Shown here: in pieces, positions 50,527 through 60,328 of the stretch | Position numbering within the stretch: the stretch's first letter is position 1 | How the letters are laid out: each line of letters starts with the position of its first letter | Assembly (NCBI GenBank): GCA_040398425.1 | Contig: JBBATZ010000017.1 | Coordinates: 1-61,733 of the forward strand | Direction: 5' to 3' | Origin: UBA7672 sp040398425 | GTDB taxonomy: Bacteria > Pseudomonadota > Alphaproteobacteria > Caulobacterales > Hyphomonadaceae | DNA: 61,733 nucleotides | Translations under genes and position numbers: made by a program | The notes under the pieces: model-generated | What the model was told of the DNA's origin: nothing | The model's input: the letters and a program-made list of their open reading frames with translations, nothing else | The model's database searches: none

Positions 50527-53406
50527 ATGAGAGTTCTGAAGCGTGTCGCTGGGCTGATCGCCGCCGGCATCGTCGGGCTGGCGCTCACGGCCGGGCCACT
50601 CACGGCTGGGTCAGGCGCGTTCGCGCAGACCGTCAACGTCACACAGGGCGGGCAGGTCCAGACCGGCTGGCCACGCGATCGCACCGACTTGCCACACGAC
50701 ACCGACTACATCCTCGGCGAGCTGCCCAATGGCATGCGCTATCTCATCCTCCCGAACATCACGCCGCCGCGGCAGGTCGCCATGCGCATGCTGATCGATG
50801 CGGGGTCGATGCAGGAGCGGGTGGGGGAGGAGGGGGTGGCGCACTTTCTAGAACACCTCGCCTTCCGCGGCACGACGAAGTATCCCGACGGCAAGGTGCA
50901 GGAGACGCTCGAAGCCATCGGGCTGCAAATGGCGGCTGACGTGAATGCGAGCACGGGCCCGGACACCACGACCTTCATCCTCGATTTGCCCCGCAACGAC
51001 CGCGATTCGTTGTCCACCGGACTTGACGTCATGCGCCAGCTGGTCAGCGACATGACCATCGCGCCCGGTGCGGTCAATGCCGAACGTGGTGTTGTGCTGG
51101 CCGAAGAGCGTTCCCGCGCTGGTCCCGGCATGGAGTCCGCCTTCGCCATGCTCAAGCTGCAGGTCGGTGACCATGCCTATGGCCGCCCGCCCATCGGCCT
51201 GCGCAAGGTTATCGAAACGGTAACGCCGCAGACCATTCACGGCTTCTACGACGCATTCTACCGGCCCGAGCGCGGCACGCTGCTGGTCGTCGGCGATGTC
51301 GATCCATCCAGCCTGATCCCGATGATCTCCATCGCCTTCGGCGACTGGAAAGGTCGCGGCCCCGCCGGCAAGGACCCCACGCCGATCACCGTGAAACCGT
51401 CTAATCCCGACGTCAGCATGGTGCTCACCCCTGGCGCGCCTGACACCAGCCTCATGCTGCGCTGGTTTGAGCCCTACAGCGATCCGCCGCAGAACAAGGC
51501 CGAGCGCCGCCGCATGGCGGTTGAAAGCATCGGCGCGCGCATCGTCGCCCAGCGCATGCTCGGCCTCAACGACGCGGCCGGCAAACCGGCGGCCAGTCTT
51601 GGCAGTCCGTTTCCGAGCGCCATCCACGATGTCTGGCGCGGCGAGGTCGCCTATTCGAGCGGCGTGATCAACGTGCCCAAGACCATCGCGCTGATGGTCA
51701 CGGCGCACCGGCAAGCGCTGCAATATGGCATCACGCAGGAAGAACTCGATCGCCAGCGCAAGCTCGCGCTCGAAGCCGCCAAGCGCGAAGCCGATCGCGG
51801 CCGCACCGGCACCTCGGTCTCGCAGATCGAGACTGCGATCGACTACGTCACCAACGACGTGCCGTTCGTCTCGCTGCAACAGCAATACTCATTCCTGGCC
51901 GAACAGCTGCCGACCGTGACGCTGACCGAGATCAACGCTGCCCTCAAGGCGCGCTTCCAGGGTGAGCCGACGCTGGTCTATCGCGGCAGCAAGGCGCCCG
52001 AGGGCGGCGAGGCAGGACTGCGAACAGCGCTCAAGAAGGCGATGGCCGAGCCGGTGAAGCCCTACAAGCTCGACGCCATCAAGCCGTGGCCCTACACCAA
52101 TTTCGGCAAGCCCGGCACGGTCGGCTCGCGCGAGGAAGTGTCCGATCTCGGCGTCACGCTGGTCAAGTTCGACAATGGCGTGAAGCTGACCGTTAAGCCG
52201 CTACCGACCAACAAGGACCTCATCAGCGTTCGCGTCAGCATCGGTCGTGGCCGCCTGCAAATGCCGACCAATGTGATTGACGCTTCCGACATGGGCCTGT
52301 CGCTGTGGTCGTCTGGCGGTCTCGGCAAGCTGACGCCGACCGAGCAGTTCCGCTCGCTGGCCGGCCGCCGTGCCGGCGTCGTCGCACGCACGCTCGATGA
52401 CGCCTATGCGCTCGACAACATGAACGTCGCCACGCGCGAGGACTTCGGCCTGCAGATGGAGATCATGGCCGCGACACTGACCGACCCAGCCTATCGCAAG
52501 GATGACTGGGCCTCGTGGATGCAGGGAGCGGACGCCGCCGACACCTCGCTCAACATGACGCCCTCTGGCGTGCTGGAGCGCGAGCTTGATCGTCTTCTGC
52601 ACAGCGGCGATCTGCGCTGGACCATCAACACCAAGGCGATGCGCGATACCTGGAAGCCGGAAGACTCGATCAAGTACATCAAGCCGATTGTCGAGAATTC
52701 GCCAATCGAAGTGATCGTCATTGGCGACATCAGCGTCGACCAGGTCATCACCGAAGTCGCCCGTACGCTGGGCGCGTTGCCGAAACGTCCACCCTACAAG
52801 GAGCCGGCGTCGATGCGCGACGTGAAGTTCCCGAAGGCGGGCACAACCACGCTGACGCACGAAGGACGCGCCGACCAGGGTTATGCGCTGATCGGCTGGC
52901 CCACCTATCAGGGCGTATTCAAGAACATCCGTGACGAGCGGATCGCCAATGTGCTCGGCCAGATGCTGCGCGACAACGCGACCCGCAAATTCCGCTCGGA
53001 AGGCGGGGCGACCTACTCGCCGATGGAGTTGGTCGATATCTCCACCTTCCTGCCAGATTATGGCTACATCGCCGTGGCGCTCGAAGTTGCGCCGGAAACG
53101 ATCGACGATGTGCAGAACCAGATCCAGGCCATCGCCACGGAGCTGGCCACGACCAGGCAGCCGCAATCGGAGATTGACCGCATCATCCAGCCCAAGCTCG
53201 AACAGACGCGGCGCAACTACGTCACCAATGTCGGCTACTGGATGGAGTTGCTCGCCAATGCGCAGGATGGCGGCGGCGGACTGGAATACATCCGCTCCGA
53301 GTTCAAGGACTACCAGACCCTGACCCCGGACGACGTGCTGGCGGCAGCGAAGAAATGGTTCAAGCCGGAGACGGCCTGGCGTCTGAAGGTGGTTCCGAAG
53401 ACTTAG
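50527..53406 (+). CDS. M16-family zinc metallopeptidase (insulinase-like)
   Basis: An exported peptidase of 959 residues, two M16 halves fused. The signal peptide ends near GSGAFAQ. The zinc-binding inverted motif HFLEH is at 106-110 with catalytic Glu109, and the distal Glu is in VVLAEERSR. The C-terminal half lacks the motif and acts as the inactive clamshell half, as in pitrilysin. A GGAGGAAG site precedes the ATG. Such enzymes degrade peptides in the periplasm and fit the two S9 peptidases of the window. Its last 47 bases overlap the convergent sortase gene. Confidence 0.94.
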   Translation: MRVLKRVAGLIAAGIVGLALTAGPLTAGSGAFAQTVNVTQGGQVQTGWPRDRTDLPHDTDYILGELPNGMRYLILPNITPPRQVAMRMLIDAGSMQERVGEEGVAHFLEHLAFRGTTKYPDGKVQETLEAIGLQMAADVNASTGPDTTTFILDLPRNDRDSLSTGLDVMRQLVSDMTIAPGAVNAERGVVLAEERSRAGPGMESAFAMLKLQVGDHAYGRPPIGLRKVIETVTPQTIHGFYDAFYRPERGTLLVVGDVDPSSLIPMISIAFGDWKGRGPAGKDPTPITVKPSNPDVSMVLTPGAPDTSLMLRWFEPYSDPPQNKAERRRMAVESIGARIVAQRMLGLNDAAGKPAASLGSPFPSAIHDVWRGEVAYSSGVINVPKTIALMVTAHRQALQYGITQEELDRQRKLALEAAKREADRGRTGTSVSQIETAIDYVTNDVPFVSLQQQYSFLAEQLPTVTLTEINAALKARFQGEPTLVYRGSKAPEGGEAGLRTALKKAMAEPVKPYKLDAIKPWPYTNFGKPGTVGSREEVSDLGVTLVKFDNGVKLTVKPLPTNKDLISVRVSIGRGRLQMPTNVIDASDMGLSLWSSGGLGKLTPTEQFRSLAGRRAGVVARTLDDAYALDNMNVATREDFGLQMEIMAATLTDPAYRKDDWASWMQGADAADTSLNMTPSGVLERELDRLLHSGDLRWTINTKAMRDTWKPEDSIKYIKPIVENSPIEVIVIGDISVDQVITEVARTLGALPKRPPYKEPASMRDVKFPKAGTTTLTHEGRADQGYALIGWPTYQGVFKNIRDERIANVLGQMLRDNATRKFRSEGGATYSPMELVDISTFLPDYGYIAVALEVAPETIDDVQNQIQAIATELATTRQPQSEIDRIIQPKLEQTRRNYVTNVGYWMELLANAQDGGGGLEYIRSEFKDYQTLTPDDVLAAAKKWFKPETAWRLKVVPKT

Positions 53407-53971
53407 AGGCGTCCAACTCCGCCCAGACGACATAGCGCATCGGGCCGGACGTCTTCGCGCCGAGCGGCCAGCACGTCACCAGCGCGATGCGTGGTCGGCC
53501 GCCATCGTGAGCGATGATGCCCGACTGGTCCCAGCGCACGACTTCCGATCCCGTCACGCGGAAGGAGCGCGCGCCATTGGCTGTCTCGACGCTCACGGTA
53601 TCGCCCGGCTTCACGTCGCCAAGAAACGCAAAGTGCGTGTCACGGTGCGCCGCGAACACCGCCACGCCGCGCTCGCCCGGCGCGACGGACGCCGCCATCA
53701 GGGTGGGGCCGAAGGCGAGGCTTTCACCGGCGGCGTCGGTCAACGCCAGAACGCTGCGGTGCTGGGCAGGAAAACTGATCCTGGCCGTGGGTGTGAAATC
53801 GGCCCACGGCCAGGGACGCGCGGGATCGCCGGTTGAGAGCTGTTGCTCCCAGGCGGACTCCATGAGGACCTGGGCGACCTGCGCCTTGGCCGGGATGAAG
53901 GCCGCCTGCGCGGCAATGAGCGCGCCTGCAGTGAGAATTGCGATCGCGGAAAGGGTGCGTGTCGAGATCAC
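53360..53971 (-). CDS. Class GN sortase
   Basis: A Gram-negative sortase of 203 residues with an N-terminal signal/anchor helix (about 6-26). The catalytic triad is His109 (VFAAHRDTHF), Cys167 (ALVTCWP) and Arg179 (GPMRYVVWAEL), all in the expected order. Translation starts at GTG 53971 with GGAG seven bases before. The dedicated substrate is the next gene upstream on the same strand, with a terminator-like hairpin between. Sortases cut LPxTG-type signals and join the new carboxyl end to an amine; the acceptor in this group is not known to me. Confidence 0.93.
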   Translation of the reverse strand: MISTRTLSAIAILTAGALIAAQAAFIPAKAQVAQVLMESAWEQQLSTGDPARPWPWADFTPTARISFPAQHRSVLALTDAAGESLAFGPTLMAASVAPGERGVAVFAAHRDTHFAFLGDVKPGDTVSVETANGARSFRVTGSEVVRWDQSGIIAHDGGRPRIALVTCWPLGAKTSGPMRYVVWAELDASKSSEPPSDARPSPA

Positions 53972-53985
53972 GTCTTTACTCCAGG

Positions 53986-54030
53986 AAAAACCAACCCGCC
54001 CTCCCTTCGGTGGGTCGAAGAGAGGGCGGG
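53986..54030 (-). terminator. Terminator/attenuator between sortase target and sortase
   Basis: Read on the minus strand, the stem CCCGCCCTC (54030-54022) / GAGGGCGGG (54003-53995) encloses an 18-base loop. Four bases after it comes TTTTT (53990-53986). It lies just after the target stop codon and before the sortase ribosome site. Partial termination would make the substrate more abundant than the enzyme. Confidence 0.8.
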
Positions 54031-54037
54031 CCGCCGG

Positions 54038-56320
54038 CTAGCGCGCTTGCTCCCGCTTGGACGTTGGGCGCTTCTGCCTGTCATCAGCCGTTGAAGCCGA
54101 TCCCCGAAGGCTGAGCGCAGAACGTCCACGGCGCAGGAGAGCGGCGCCGAACAGCATCAGTGAAAGTCCGAAGGCGAACATCATTTCCCAACCGCTCGCG
54201 GTTTGCGGCAGCGCCAGCGTTGTCTCATCCGCAGGCTTGTCCTTGCTGACGCGTGCATTGATCTTCTGCATCACGGTGTCGGGCAGACAGTCGAAGCGAA
54301 TGGCGCGAGCTTCAGCTTGCGACCCGAACACGCTTCCGAATTCCCACCCCTTCGGCAGCATGCTGGCGATCTGACGCGTATCGAGGCGCTCGCCCGCCGG
54401 GCGCGCCGGCGTCTTGTCGATAGCGACGAGGCTGGTGAGACGCGAGACAAGATGGAAATCGAGTGCGGTCTTGAGAACGCCCTTGTCCACCTCGTCCGGG
54501 TTCATCCCGGAATAGCGGCTCTCCTCGAAGCCTGCGATCTTCGCGCGCGCCCACAACTGCGACACGCCCTGCGATGACGCCGCATCCGCCAACGAGAACG
54601 TCTTGCTCCAGGCCGACCCGTTGAGCTTGCCCGAAATGGTCAGGTCGCCCTTCAGGTCCTTGGCGCGCAGCACAAGCGTCACCGGCTCGCCCGAATAAAG
54701 ATCCGGCAAAGGCGAAGGATAGGCGTCAGCGGCGCCCGAAGGCAGCTTCACCTCCAGGTCCGTCATCACCGGATTTTCCAGCGCGGCGAACAGTTTTGCG
54801 GATTGCTCGGCGACCTTCGACACGTCGTCCATGTAGGTGAACGTGCCACGGCCCTGCCGCGCCGCGCGCGTCATGAAGTAGGCGTTGGGCGCCGATCCGA
54901 TGCCCACCGTGAACAGGCGCGAGCGACCGAGGCCATCGTGGATGGCGGCGAACAACGCGTCCTCATTGCCGATCGAGCCATCTGTGATGAACACGATCTG
55001 GCGGACTTCATCCTTGTCTTCGGTGTTGCGATCGACCAGCGCCGCCTTCAGCGCCGGCAACATCTCCGTGCCGCCATTGGCTTCAAGGTTGCCGACGAAG
55101 CGCTTTGCACGTGCGAGGTTCTGCGCGTTGGCCGAAACAGCCCCTGTGAACAACTGGTCCATCGTGTCGTCGAAACGGATGACGTTGAACTCGTCGGTCG
55201 GGGCCAAGCGATCAAGCGCCAGCAACAGCCCTTTCTTGGCCTGGTCCATGCTCTCGCCGCCCATTGAGCCGGAATTGTCGATCACGAAGATCGTCTCGCG
55301 GTCGCGACGCTGGCCTTCAACCTTCATCGCCGGCGGGTTCACCACGGCGAGCAGATAGTCCTCGCCATTGCGTTCCTCACGGAACAGGCTGGCGGTCGGG
55401 GCCTTGGAAGGTTCCGGCTTCCAGCTCAGCACGAAATCGCGGTCGGCCGGAACCTCGCCATCCTTCAGCGAGATGTGCGCCGTGTCGGTGTCGTCGCGCG
55501 TGACTTTCAATCCGTGCGTCTGCGAGGAGATGTCGGCGATCGGAATGCCGGCCTCCAGCGAGATGTCGAAATTGACCGGCAGGCGCAGGCCTTCCGCGCC
55601 GCTGGGTTCGTGCGCAGGGTGCAGAACGGGCGGGGTTATACGATCACGATCCGGCACAGGGTCGTTGACGCCAAGCGTGCGATTGGTGCGGTCCGCCGTC
55701 AGGCCGTAAGTCGCCTTTGGGCTGTAGCGCGGCGCGATCACCAGCGGGAAACGCGTCGACCACACGCCGTTATCGAGGTGCGCCTTGTCCTGGTACTCGA
55801 TCTGGATCGCGACCGTCTCGCCCGGACCGATATTGGCGAGCGACGTGGTGAACAGGTTCGGGCGCTCTTCTTCCACGAGGCCCGCGCGCTGTCCGTTGGC
55901 GGCGGCTACCTCATAGATGATGCGCGCTTCTTGGCGCTCCTTGATGTCGCCCTCGATGAAGCGATCACCGATCACGATCTTCAGCGTGTCGACGGCGGCG
56001 TCCTCGGGCAGGGGGAAGGCATAGACGCCTTCCACCCACTTGTCGGTCGGGTTGGTGAAGCGCTGGGTCAGCCGTGTCCGGATTATCGGTCCCGCGATAT
56101 CCATCTTCACGTCGGCGGCGACCAGCGGCGCCTCGACATAACGTCCGGGCGTCGAGGACTGCAGCAGGAGGGAGCCAGAAGACACCTCTCCCTTGCTGAC
56201 AGTTCCGTCCTGCGCGAACGCAGGAGAAGCCAGGAACGTGGGAGAAAGGCACGTAGCTGCCAGCAACGCGCCTGCCAGAGCCGGGCGCGTATTCAGTCCA
56301 TGTGTTTTGAGGGTGCTCAT
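54038..56320 (-). CDS. Marine proteobacterial sortase target protein (VIT and vWA domains)
   Basis: The partner of the GN sortase, 760 residues from ATG 56320; longer frames lack a signal. A signal peptide ends near SPAFAQ. A VIT domain (about 35-180, with RFTNPTDKWVEGVYAFPLPEDAA) and a vWA domain follow; its metal-binding site is in VIDNSGSMGGESM and the TDEFNVIRFD block. The C-terminus has a sorting-like signal: LPQTA from residue 704, a hydrophobic segment and an RRGR stop, followed by an unusually long basic tail. The vWA domain suggests adhesion or complex formation outside the cell or in the periplasm. Confidence 0.93.
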   Translation of the reverse strand: MSTLKTHGLNTRPALAGALLAATCLSPTFLASPAFAQDGTVSKGEVSSGSLLLQSSTPGRYVEAPLVAADVKMDIAGPIIRTRLTQRFTNPTDKWVEGVYAFPLPEDAAVDTLKIVIGDRFIEGDIKERQEARIIYEVAAANGQRAGLVEEERPNLFTTSLANIGPGETVAIQIEYQDKAHLDNGVWSTRFPLVIAPRYSPKATYGLTADRTNRTLGVNDPVPDRDRITPPVLHPAHEPSGAEGLRLPVNFDISLEAGIPIADISSQTHGLKVTRDDTDTAHISLKDGEVPADRDFVLSWKPEPSKAPTASLFREERNGEDYLLAVVNPPAMKVEGQRRDRETIFVIDNSGSMGGESMDQAKKGLLLALDRLAPTDEFNVIRFDDTMDQLFTGAVSANAQNLARAKRFVGNLEANGGTEMLPALKAALVDRNTEDKDEVRQIVFITDGSIGNEDALFAAIHDGLGRSRLFTVGIGSAPNAYFMTRAARQGRGTFTYMDDVSKVAEQSAKLFAALENPVMTDLEVKLPSGAADAYPSPLPDLYSGEPVTLVLRAKDLKGDLTISGKLNGSAWSKTFSLADAASSQGVSQLWARAKIAGFEESRYSGMNPDEVDKGVLKTALDFHLVSRLTSLVAIDKTPARPAGERLDTRQIASMLPKGWEFGSVFGSQAEARAIRFDCLPDTVMQKINARVSKDKPADETTLALPQTASGWEMMFAFGLSLMLFGAALLRRGRSALSLRGSASTADDRQKRPTSKREQAR

Positions 56321-56525
56321 CTGTTCCATCGGGGGGGCCCAGCCCCTTCGAGAACCACACACAACAATGTGAGCACGTCCGCCGTTTGCTTGAGGCGTGA
56401 CGTTGTGGCGCCGACTGCGGCGGAGGGGCGCCGCGCAACGTTGGAATTGTGGCGAGGCCGCGCGATGCGTTAAGGAGAGACGACGCCGCACGATTTCCAC
56501 GCGGCTGACAGTGTCTGGAGACGTC

Positions 56526-58784
56526 ATGTCCAAGCTTGGCTACGCCGCGCTCGCGCTCACCATCCTCGCCGCCTGCAGCAGCGCGCCATCCCAACTCCCC
56601 GAACCGACATTGCCTTCCGCGCCTTCGGTCTCCATGCCGACAGCCACTGCGGCGGGCACAGACAAGCCCTTCATGCCGAAAAACCTCACGCCTGCCGCCG
56701 TCAACGCCGCCGACGATTTCCTCTGGCTGGAAGACGTTCTCGGCAGCCGCTCGCTCGACTGGGTCAAGGAACAGAACGCGCGCACCGAAGGCGTGCTGAA
56801 ATCCGACGCCCGTTATGAGCCGTTGCGCAAGGAAGCGCTTGCCATCCTCACCGCGCAGGACCGCATTCCTGCGCCGGGTTTCGGCGGCGATGGCATCCGC
56901 AATTTCTGGCAGGACGCGAAGAATGTGCGCGGTCTTTGGCGTCAGACCACGCTGGACAGCTACCGCTCGGCCAGCCCGAAATGGACCACCATCCTCGATA
57001 TCGACGCGCTGGCGAAACGCGAGAAAGCCAACTGGATCTGGAAGGGCGCGGACTGCCTCGCGCCTGACGAAAGCCTCTGCCTCGTGAACCTGTCCGACGG
57101 CGGCAAGGACGCCGTCGCCGTCCGCGAGTTCGACGTCACGAAGAGGGCCTTCGTCGCAAAGGGCTTCAACATACCGGAAGGCAAGCACCGGATTGAATGG
57201 CTCGACAAGGACACGCTCCTCGTCGCTACGGATTTCGGCGCAGGCTCGCTCACCGAGAGCGGCTATCCCTTTGTCATCAAGTCCCTGAAACGCGGCCAGA
57301 AGCTCGCCGATGCACCGGAAATCTATCGCGGCTCCGCCAAGGACGGCGGCTATGGCGTCAGCCCTTCCGTTATGCACGACAGCGCCGGCGCTGTGCTGGC
57401 GGTGCTCGCCACCCGCCCGCTCGATACCTTCCGGCAGGAAGTCTACGACATTTCCGGCGCCAAGCCGCAGAAACTCAACCTGCCGGAGCGCTCAACCCTG
57501 CGCGGCATGCTCGGTCGCGTAGGTGGGCCTGCGCCGCGTCTCGTCTTCACGATTGAGGACAACTGGCGGATCAATGATCAGGACTTCAAGTCCGGCACGC
57601 TGATGTCCGTGCCCATGCGCATGCTTTTGCCGCCCCCTCCCGGCGTCGGCATCGTTCTCACCAAGGGCGATCTTTCGGTTATCGAACCGACGGCGCGCCA
57701 GTCGGTCGAGGAAGTCGAAATCTTCGACGAACGCATCTTCGCGACGTTCTATGACAATGTGCGCGGCCGCGTCAGCGTGTTCACCGACAAGGGCGAGTTC
57801 GGCGGCTGGCAACAGAACCCGATCAAGGCGCCGGAAAACGTCGCCATCCACCTCGGCTCATCGTCCCGAAGCCAGGAGAAGGCCTTCTTCACCTATGAAG
57901 GTTTCCTCACGCCCCCGACCCTCAATCTCGCCAACGTCGCGGCCCTGACGTCCGACACGGTGAAGGAAGCCCCCGCCAAGTTCGACGCCTCCAACGACAT
58001 CGTCGAACAGTTCGAGGCCACCTCTCGCGACGGCACGAAAATCCCGTACTTTGTGGTCCATCCGAAGGGCGAGCTGACAGGCAAGACCGCCACCATGATG
58101 TTCGGCTATGGCGGCTTCCAGGTGTCCTTCCCACCCGTCTACAAACCCGAGCTCGGCAAGATCTGGCTCGAGCGTGGCGGTGCCTATGTCATCGCCAACA
58201 TCCGCGGGGGAGGCGAGTTCGGCCCCGCCTGGCACCAGGCCGCGCTCAAGGGCAATCGCCAGCGCGCCTTCGACGACTTCGCCGCCGTCGCCGCAGACCT
58301 TGCCGCCCGCAAAATCACGTCCGCCAAGAACCTCGGTATCTACGGTCGCTCAAACGGCGGCGTGCTGACGTCTGTAACGCTCACCCAGCACCCCGAACTC
58401 ATCGGCGCCGCCGTCATCGAAAGCCCGCTGGTGGACATGCTGCGCTATCACGAGCTGCCGCCGGGCGCGTCATGGATGGGCGAATACGGCGATCCGCGCA
58501 TCGCGGAAGAAGCCAGATGGATCGCCGCCTATTCCGGCTACCAGAACGTCCAGCCGGACGCGAAATACCCTGAGGTCTACGTCACCACCAACACGCGCGA
58601 CGATCGCGTTCACCCCGGCCACGCCCGCAAGTTCGCGGCGCGTCTGCAGGCGACCGGTCATCTGGTCCTCTATTACGAGGAAACCAATGGCGGCCACTCC
58701 AACGATAGCGACCCGCTGCTGAACTCGGCGCGCTGGGCCCGCCATTACGTCTATCTCGCGCGGAGCCTCGGCCTGGGCGAGTAG
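56526..58784 (+). CDS. S9A prolyl oligopeptidase-family peptidase, lipoprotein
   Basis: A second S9 peptidase, 752 residues from ATG 56526. The lipoprotein signal has lipobox ILAAC (Cys18). An N-terminal propeller (about 80-440) shields the alpha/beta-hydrolase domain. The nucleophile is Ser609 in GRSNGGVLT, and the acid and base lie in TRDDRVHPGH and TNGGHSND. The motifs fit prolyl oligopeptidase, which cleaves after proline in short peptides. It is divergent from the sortase target across 205 bases and shares a bidirectional terminator with the TPR gene. Confidence 0.93.
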   Translation: MSKLGYAALALTILAACSSAPSQLPEPTLPSAPSVSMPTATAAGTDKPFMPKNLTPAAVNAADDFLWLEDVLGSRSLDWVKEQNARTEGVLKSDARYEPLRKEALAILTAQDRIPAPGFGGDGIRNFWQDAKNVRGLWRQTTLDSYRSASPKWTTILDIDALAKREKANWIWKGADCLAPDESLCLVNLSDGGKDAVAVREFDVTKRAFVAKGFNIPEGKHRIEWLDKDTLLVATDFGAGSLTESGYPFVIKSLKRGQKLADAPEIYRGSAKDGGYGVSPSVMHDSAGAVLAVLATRPLDTFRQEVYDISGAKPQKLNLPERSTLRGMLGRVGGPAPRLVFTIEDNWRINDQDFKSGTLMSVPMRMLLPPPPGVGIVLTKGDLSVIEPTARQSVEEVEIFDERIFATFYDNVRGRVSVFTDKGEFGGWQQNPIKAPENVAIHLGSSSRSQEKAFFTYEGFLTPPTLNLANVAALTSDTVKEAPAKFDASNDIVEQFEATSRDGTKIPYFVVHPKGELTGKTATMMFGYGGFQVSFPPVYKPELGKIWLERGGAYVIANIRGGGEFGPAWHQAALKGNRQRAFDDFAAVAADLAARKITSAKNLGIYGRSNGGVLTSVTLTQHPELIGAAVIESPLVDMLRYHELPPGASWMGEYGDPRIAEEARWIAAYSGYQNVQPDAKYPEVYVTTNTRDDRVHPGHARKFAARLQATGHLVLYYEETNGGHSNDSDPLLNSARWARHYVYLARSLGLGE

Positions 58785-58807
58785 CGGTCGCTCTGATCGG
58801 AAAACAA

Positions 58808-58839
58808 AAACGCCGCCCCGAGCAATCGAGGCGGCGTTT
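58808..58839. terminator. Bidirectional Rho-independent terminator
   Basis: AAACGCCGCC (58808-58817) pairs perfectly with GGCGGCGTTT (58830-58839). The plus strand ends in TTTCCTTGT; the minus strand ends in TTTTTGTTTT, a near-ideal T-run. It ends both the S9 peptidase and the TPR-protein transcripts. Confidence 0.92.
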
Positions 58840-58860
58840 CCTTGTCTACAAAATCGAAGC

Positions 58861-60087
58861 CTACGCGTTGGCGTCCACAATGATCGCCCAGTTGCGGGCC
58901 AGCATGCCGGCGCCATCCTCGCTCTTAACTTCGGCCCATGTCGCTTTCGCGCCTGCGACGTCGCCAGAACGATATTGCGCGATGCCGAGATGCAGCTTCG
59001 TCGCGGCCAGTTCTGCCGGGTCGGAAATGCCCTTCGCGACCGCAGCCTTCAGCACTTCCACAGCCTTGGCGTTGTCGCCGTAGCTAAGTTGCGCTTCGCC
59101 GTTGAGCGCCAGGTCCTTTGCAGTTCCCTTGGCCAGCGCGTTCTTGGTGTCCTTCGCCAGTGCCGCCTGGTCGCTCTTTGACTGTGAGCGGGCCGTGGCG
59201 AGGTTCTTCTTGTCGAATTCCGACTTCACTTCGCCACGTGCGTCCGCGGATTCCAGCAGCGACAGCGCTTCGCCCGGCAGACCGCGACGCAGCGCTTCGT
59301 CCGCCGCTTTGCTGCGTTCCTGCTCGGTCAGCTTGGCGCCGGATTCCTGCAGGGCGCGGTAGAGGTCGAGATACATGTCGGTCGAAAACTTCGGCTCTTT
59401 CTGGGCGCAGCCCAGCAGGATGCGCCAGTATTCTTCCTTCGGGAACTTCACCACCACCGATTCCATGACGGTGTAGTACTTCTCTTCCTGGCCCGCCGAC
59501 TGCAGCGAACGCATGTAGAGGCGGTACCAGCTTTCCGGCGCGGCGGGGGACGCTGCGATGGCTTTCTCGGAATAGGTCACGGCCGTCGCGTGATCGCCGG
59601 CCTTGGACGAGTCGTTGGCGATGCCGATAAGGTTGTCAGCCGTGCCGCCGTATTCATCGATATAGGCGCGATAGGCTTTCAGCGATCCGGCCTGGTCGCC
59701 CATGTCGAGATACACTTTCGCCAGAGCACTCTTGTATTGCTTGGTCTCTTCCGGCGTCAGCGCGCCGGGCGACGCCATGAGCGCCTGCATCGCCTCGAGC
59801 TGTGTCTTGGCGTCCTTGTTCTCGACCGTCATGGCAACCTTGAGACGGTTGATCGCGTTGGCGTCGGCCGGTGTCTTGGCGCCTTTGGCGGCGTCAGCGA
59901 GCTTGGCCGTTGCGGTCGCCCAATCCTTGGCGAGGATGGCGTTGCGGGCTTCGTTCAGCGGCGTCACGATCTGCTTGGAGACCGGCGGCGGCGCAGCGCC
60001 GTTCTGCGCGAAGGCCAGCGGGGCAGGCGCGGCGATCGCCACCAGAAGGGCTGCGATGGCAGTGGTGCCAAGCGTGCGGAACTTCAT
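58861..60087 (-). CDS. Exported TPR-repeat protein
   Basis: A 408-residue periplasmic protein. The signal peptide ends in APLAFAQ. The body is a series of helical TPR-like units, for example KVYLDMGDQAGSLKAYRAYI, SSKAGDHATAVTYSEKAI and GEAQLSYGDNAKAVEVLKAA, up to a LGIAQYRSGDVAGAKATW unit at the end. Such proteins act as scaffolds for secretion or envelope assembly. The partner is not indicated by neighbours. It is divergent from the aminotransferase across 241 bases. Confidence 0.85.
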   Translation of the reverse strand: MKFRTLGTTAIAALLVAIAAPAPLAFAQNGAAPPPVSKQIVTPLNEARNAILAKDWATATAKLADAAKGAKTPADANAINRLKVAMTVENKDAKTQLEAMQALMASPGALTPEETKQYKSALAKVYLDMGDQAGSLKAYRAYIDEYGGTADNLIGIANDSSKAGDHATAVTYSEKAIAASPAAPESWYRLYMRSLQSAGQEEKYYTVMESVVVKFPKEEYWRILLGCAQKEPKFSTDMYLDLYRALQESGAKLTEQERSKAADEALRRGLPGEALSLLESADARGEVKSEFDKKNLATARSQSKSDQAALAKDTKNALAKGTAKDLALNGEAQLSYGDNAKAVEVLKAAVAKGISDPAELAATKLHLGIAQYRSGDVAGAKATWAEVKSEDGAGMLARNWAIIVDANA

Positions 60088-60328
60088 TCCAGGGTCTCCC
60101 TAAGTTTTTTTCCGAATAGCCATGACATGGCCCCGTAGACAACCAAGACCACTGTAATTTGACCGTGTGACGCAGCTAAGGCGGCTTTTCCGGGGCGTCT
60201 GGCCGGGCGCCTTTCGCAGTTGACGCCGGAAATAGGGGAGAATCGCCGGTTTCGCCCCTCTCCGGACTTTTTTCCCGCTCCGGAACCGCGTATCAGCCGC
60301 CCGATTAATCCTCGGAAAGGTCTCCCCC

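Noticed and set aside
52201..53433. A 410-codon open frame on the minus strand
   Set aside because: Antisense to the M16 peptidase, with composition of a complement strand.
55965..57377. A 470-codon open frame on the minus strand
   Set aside because: It spans two certain genes on opposite strands and has no signal, domain or ribosome site.
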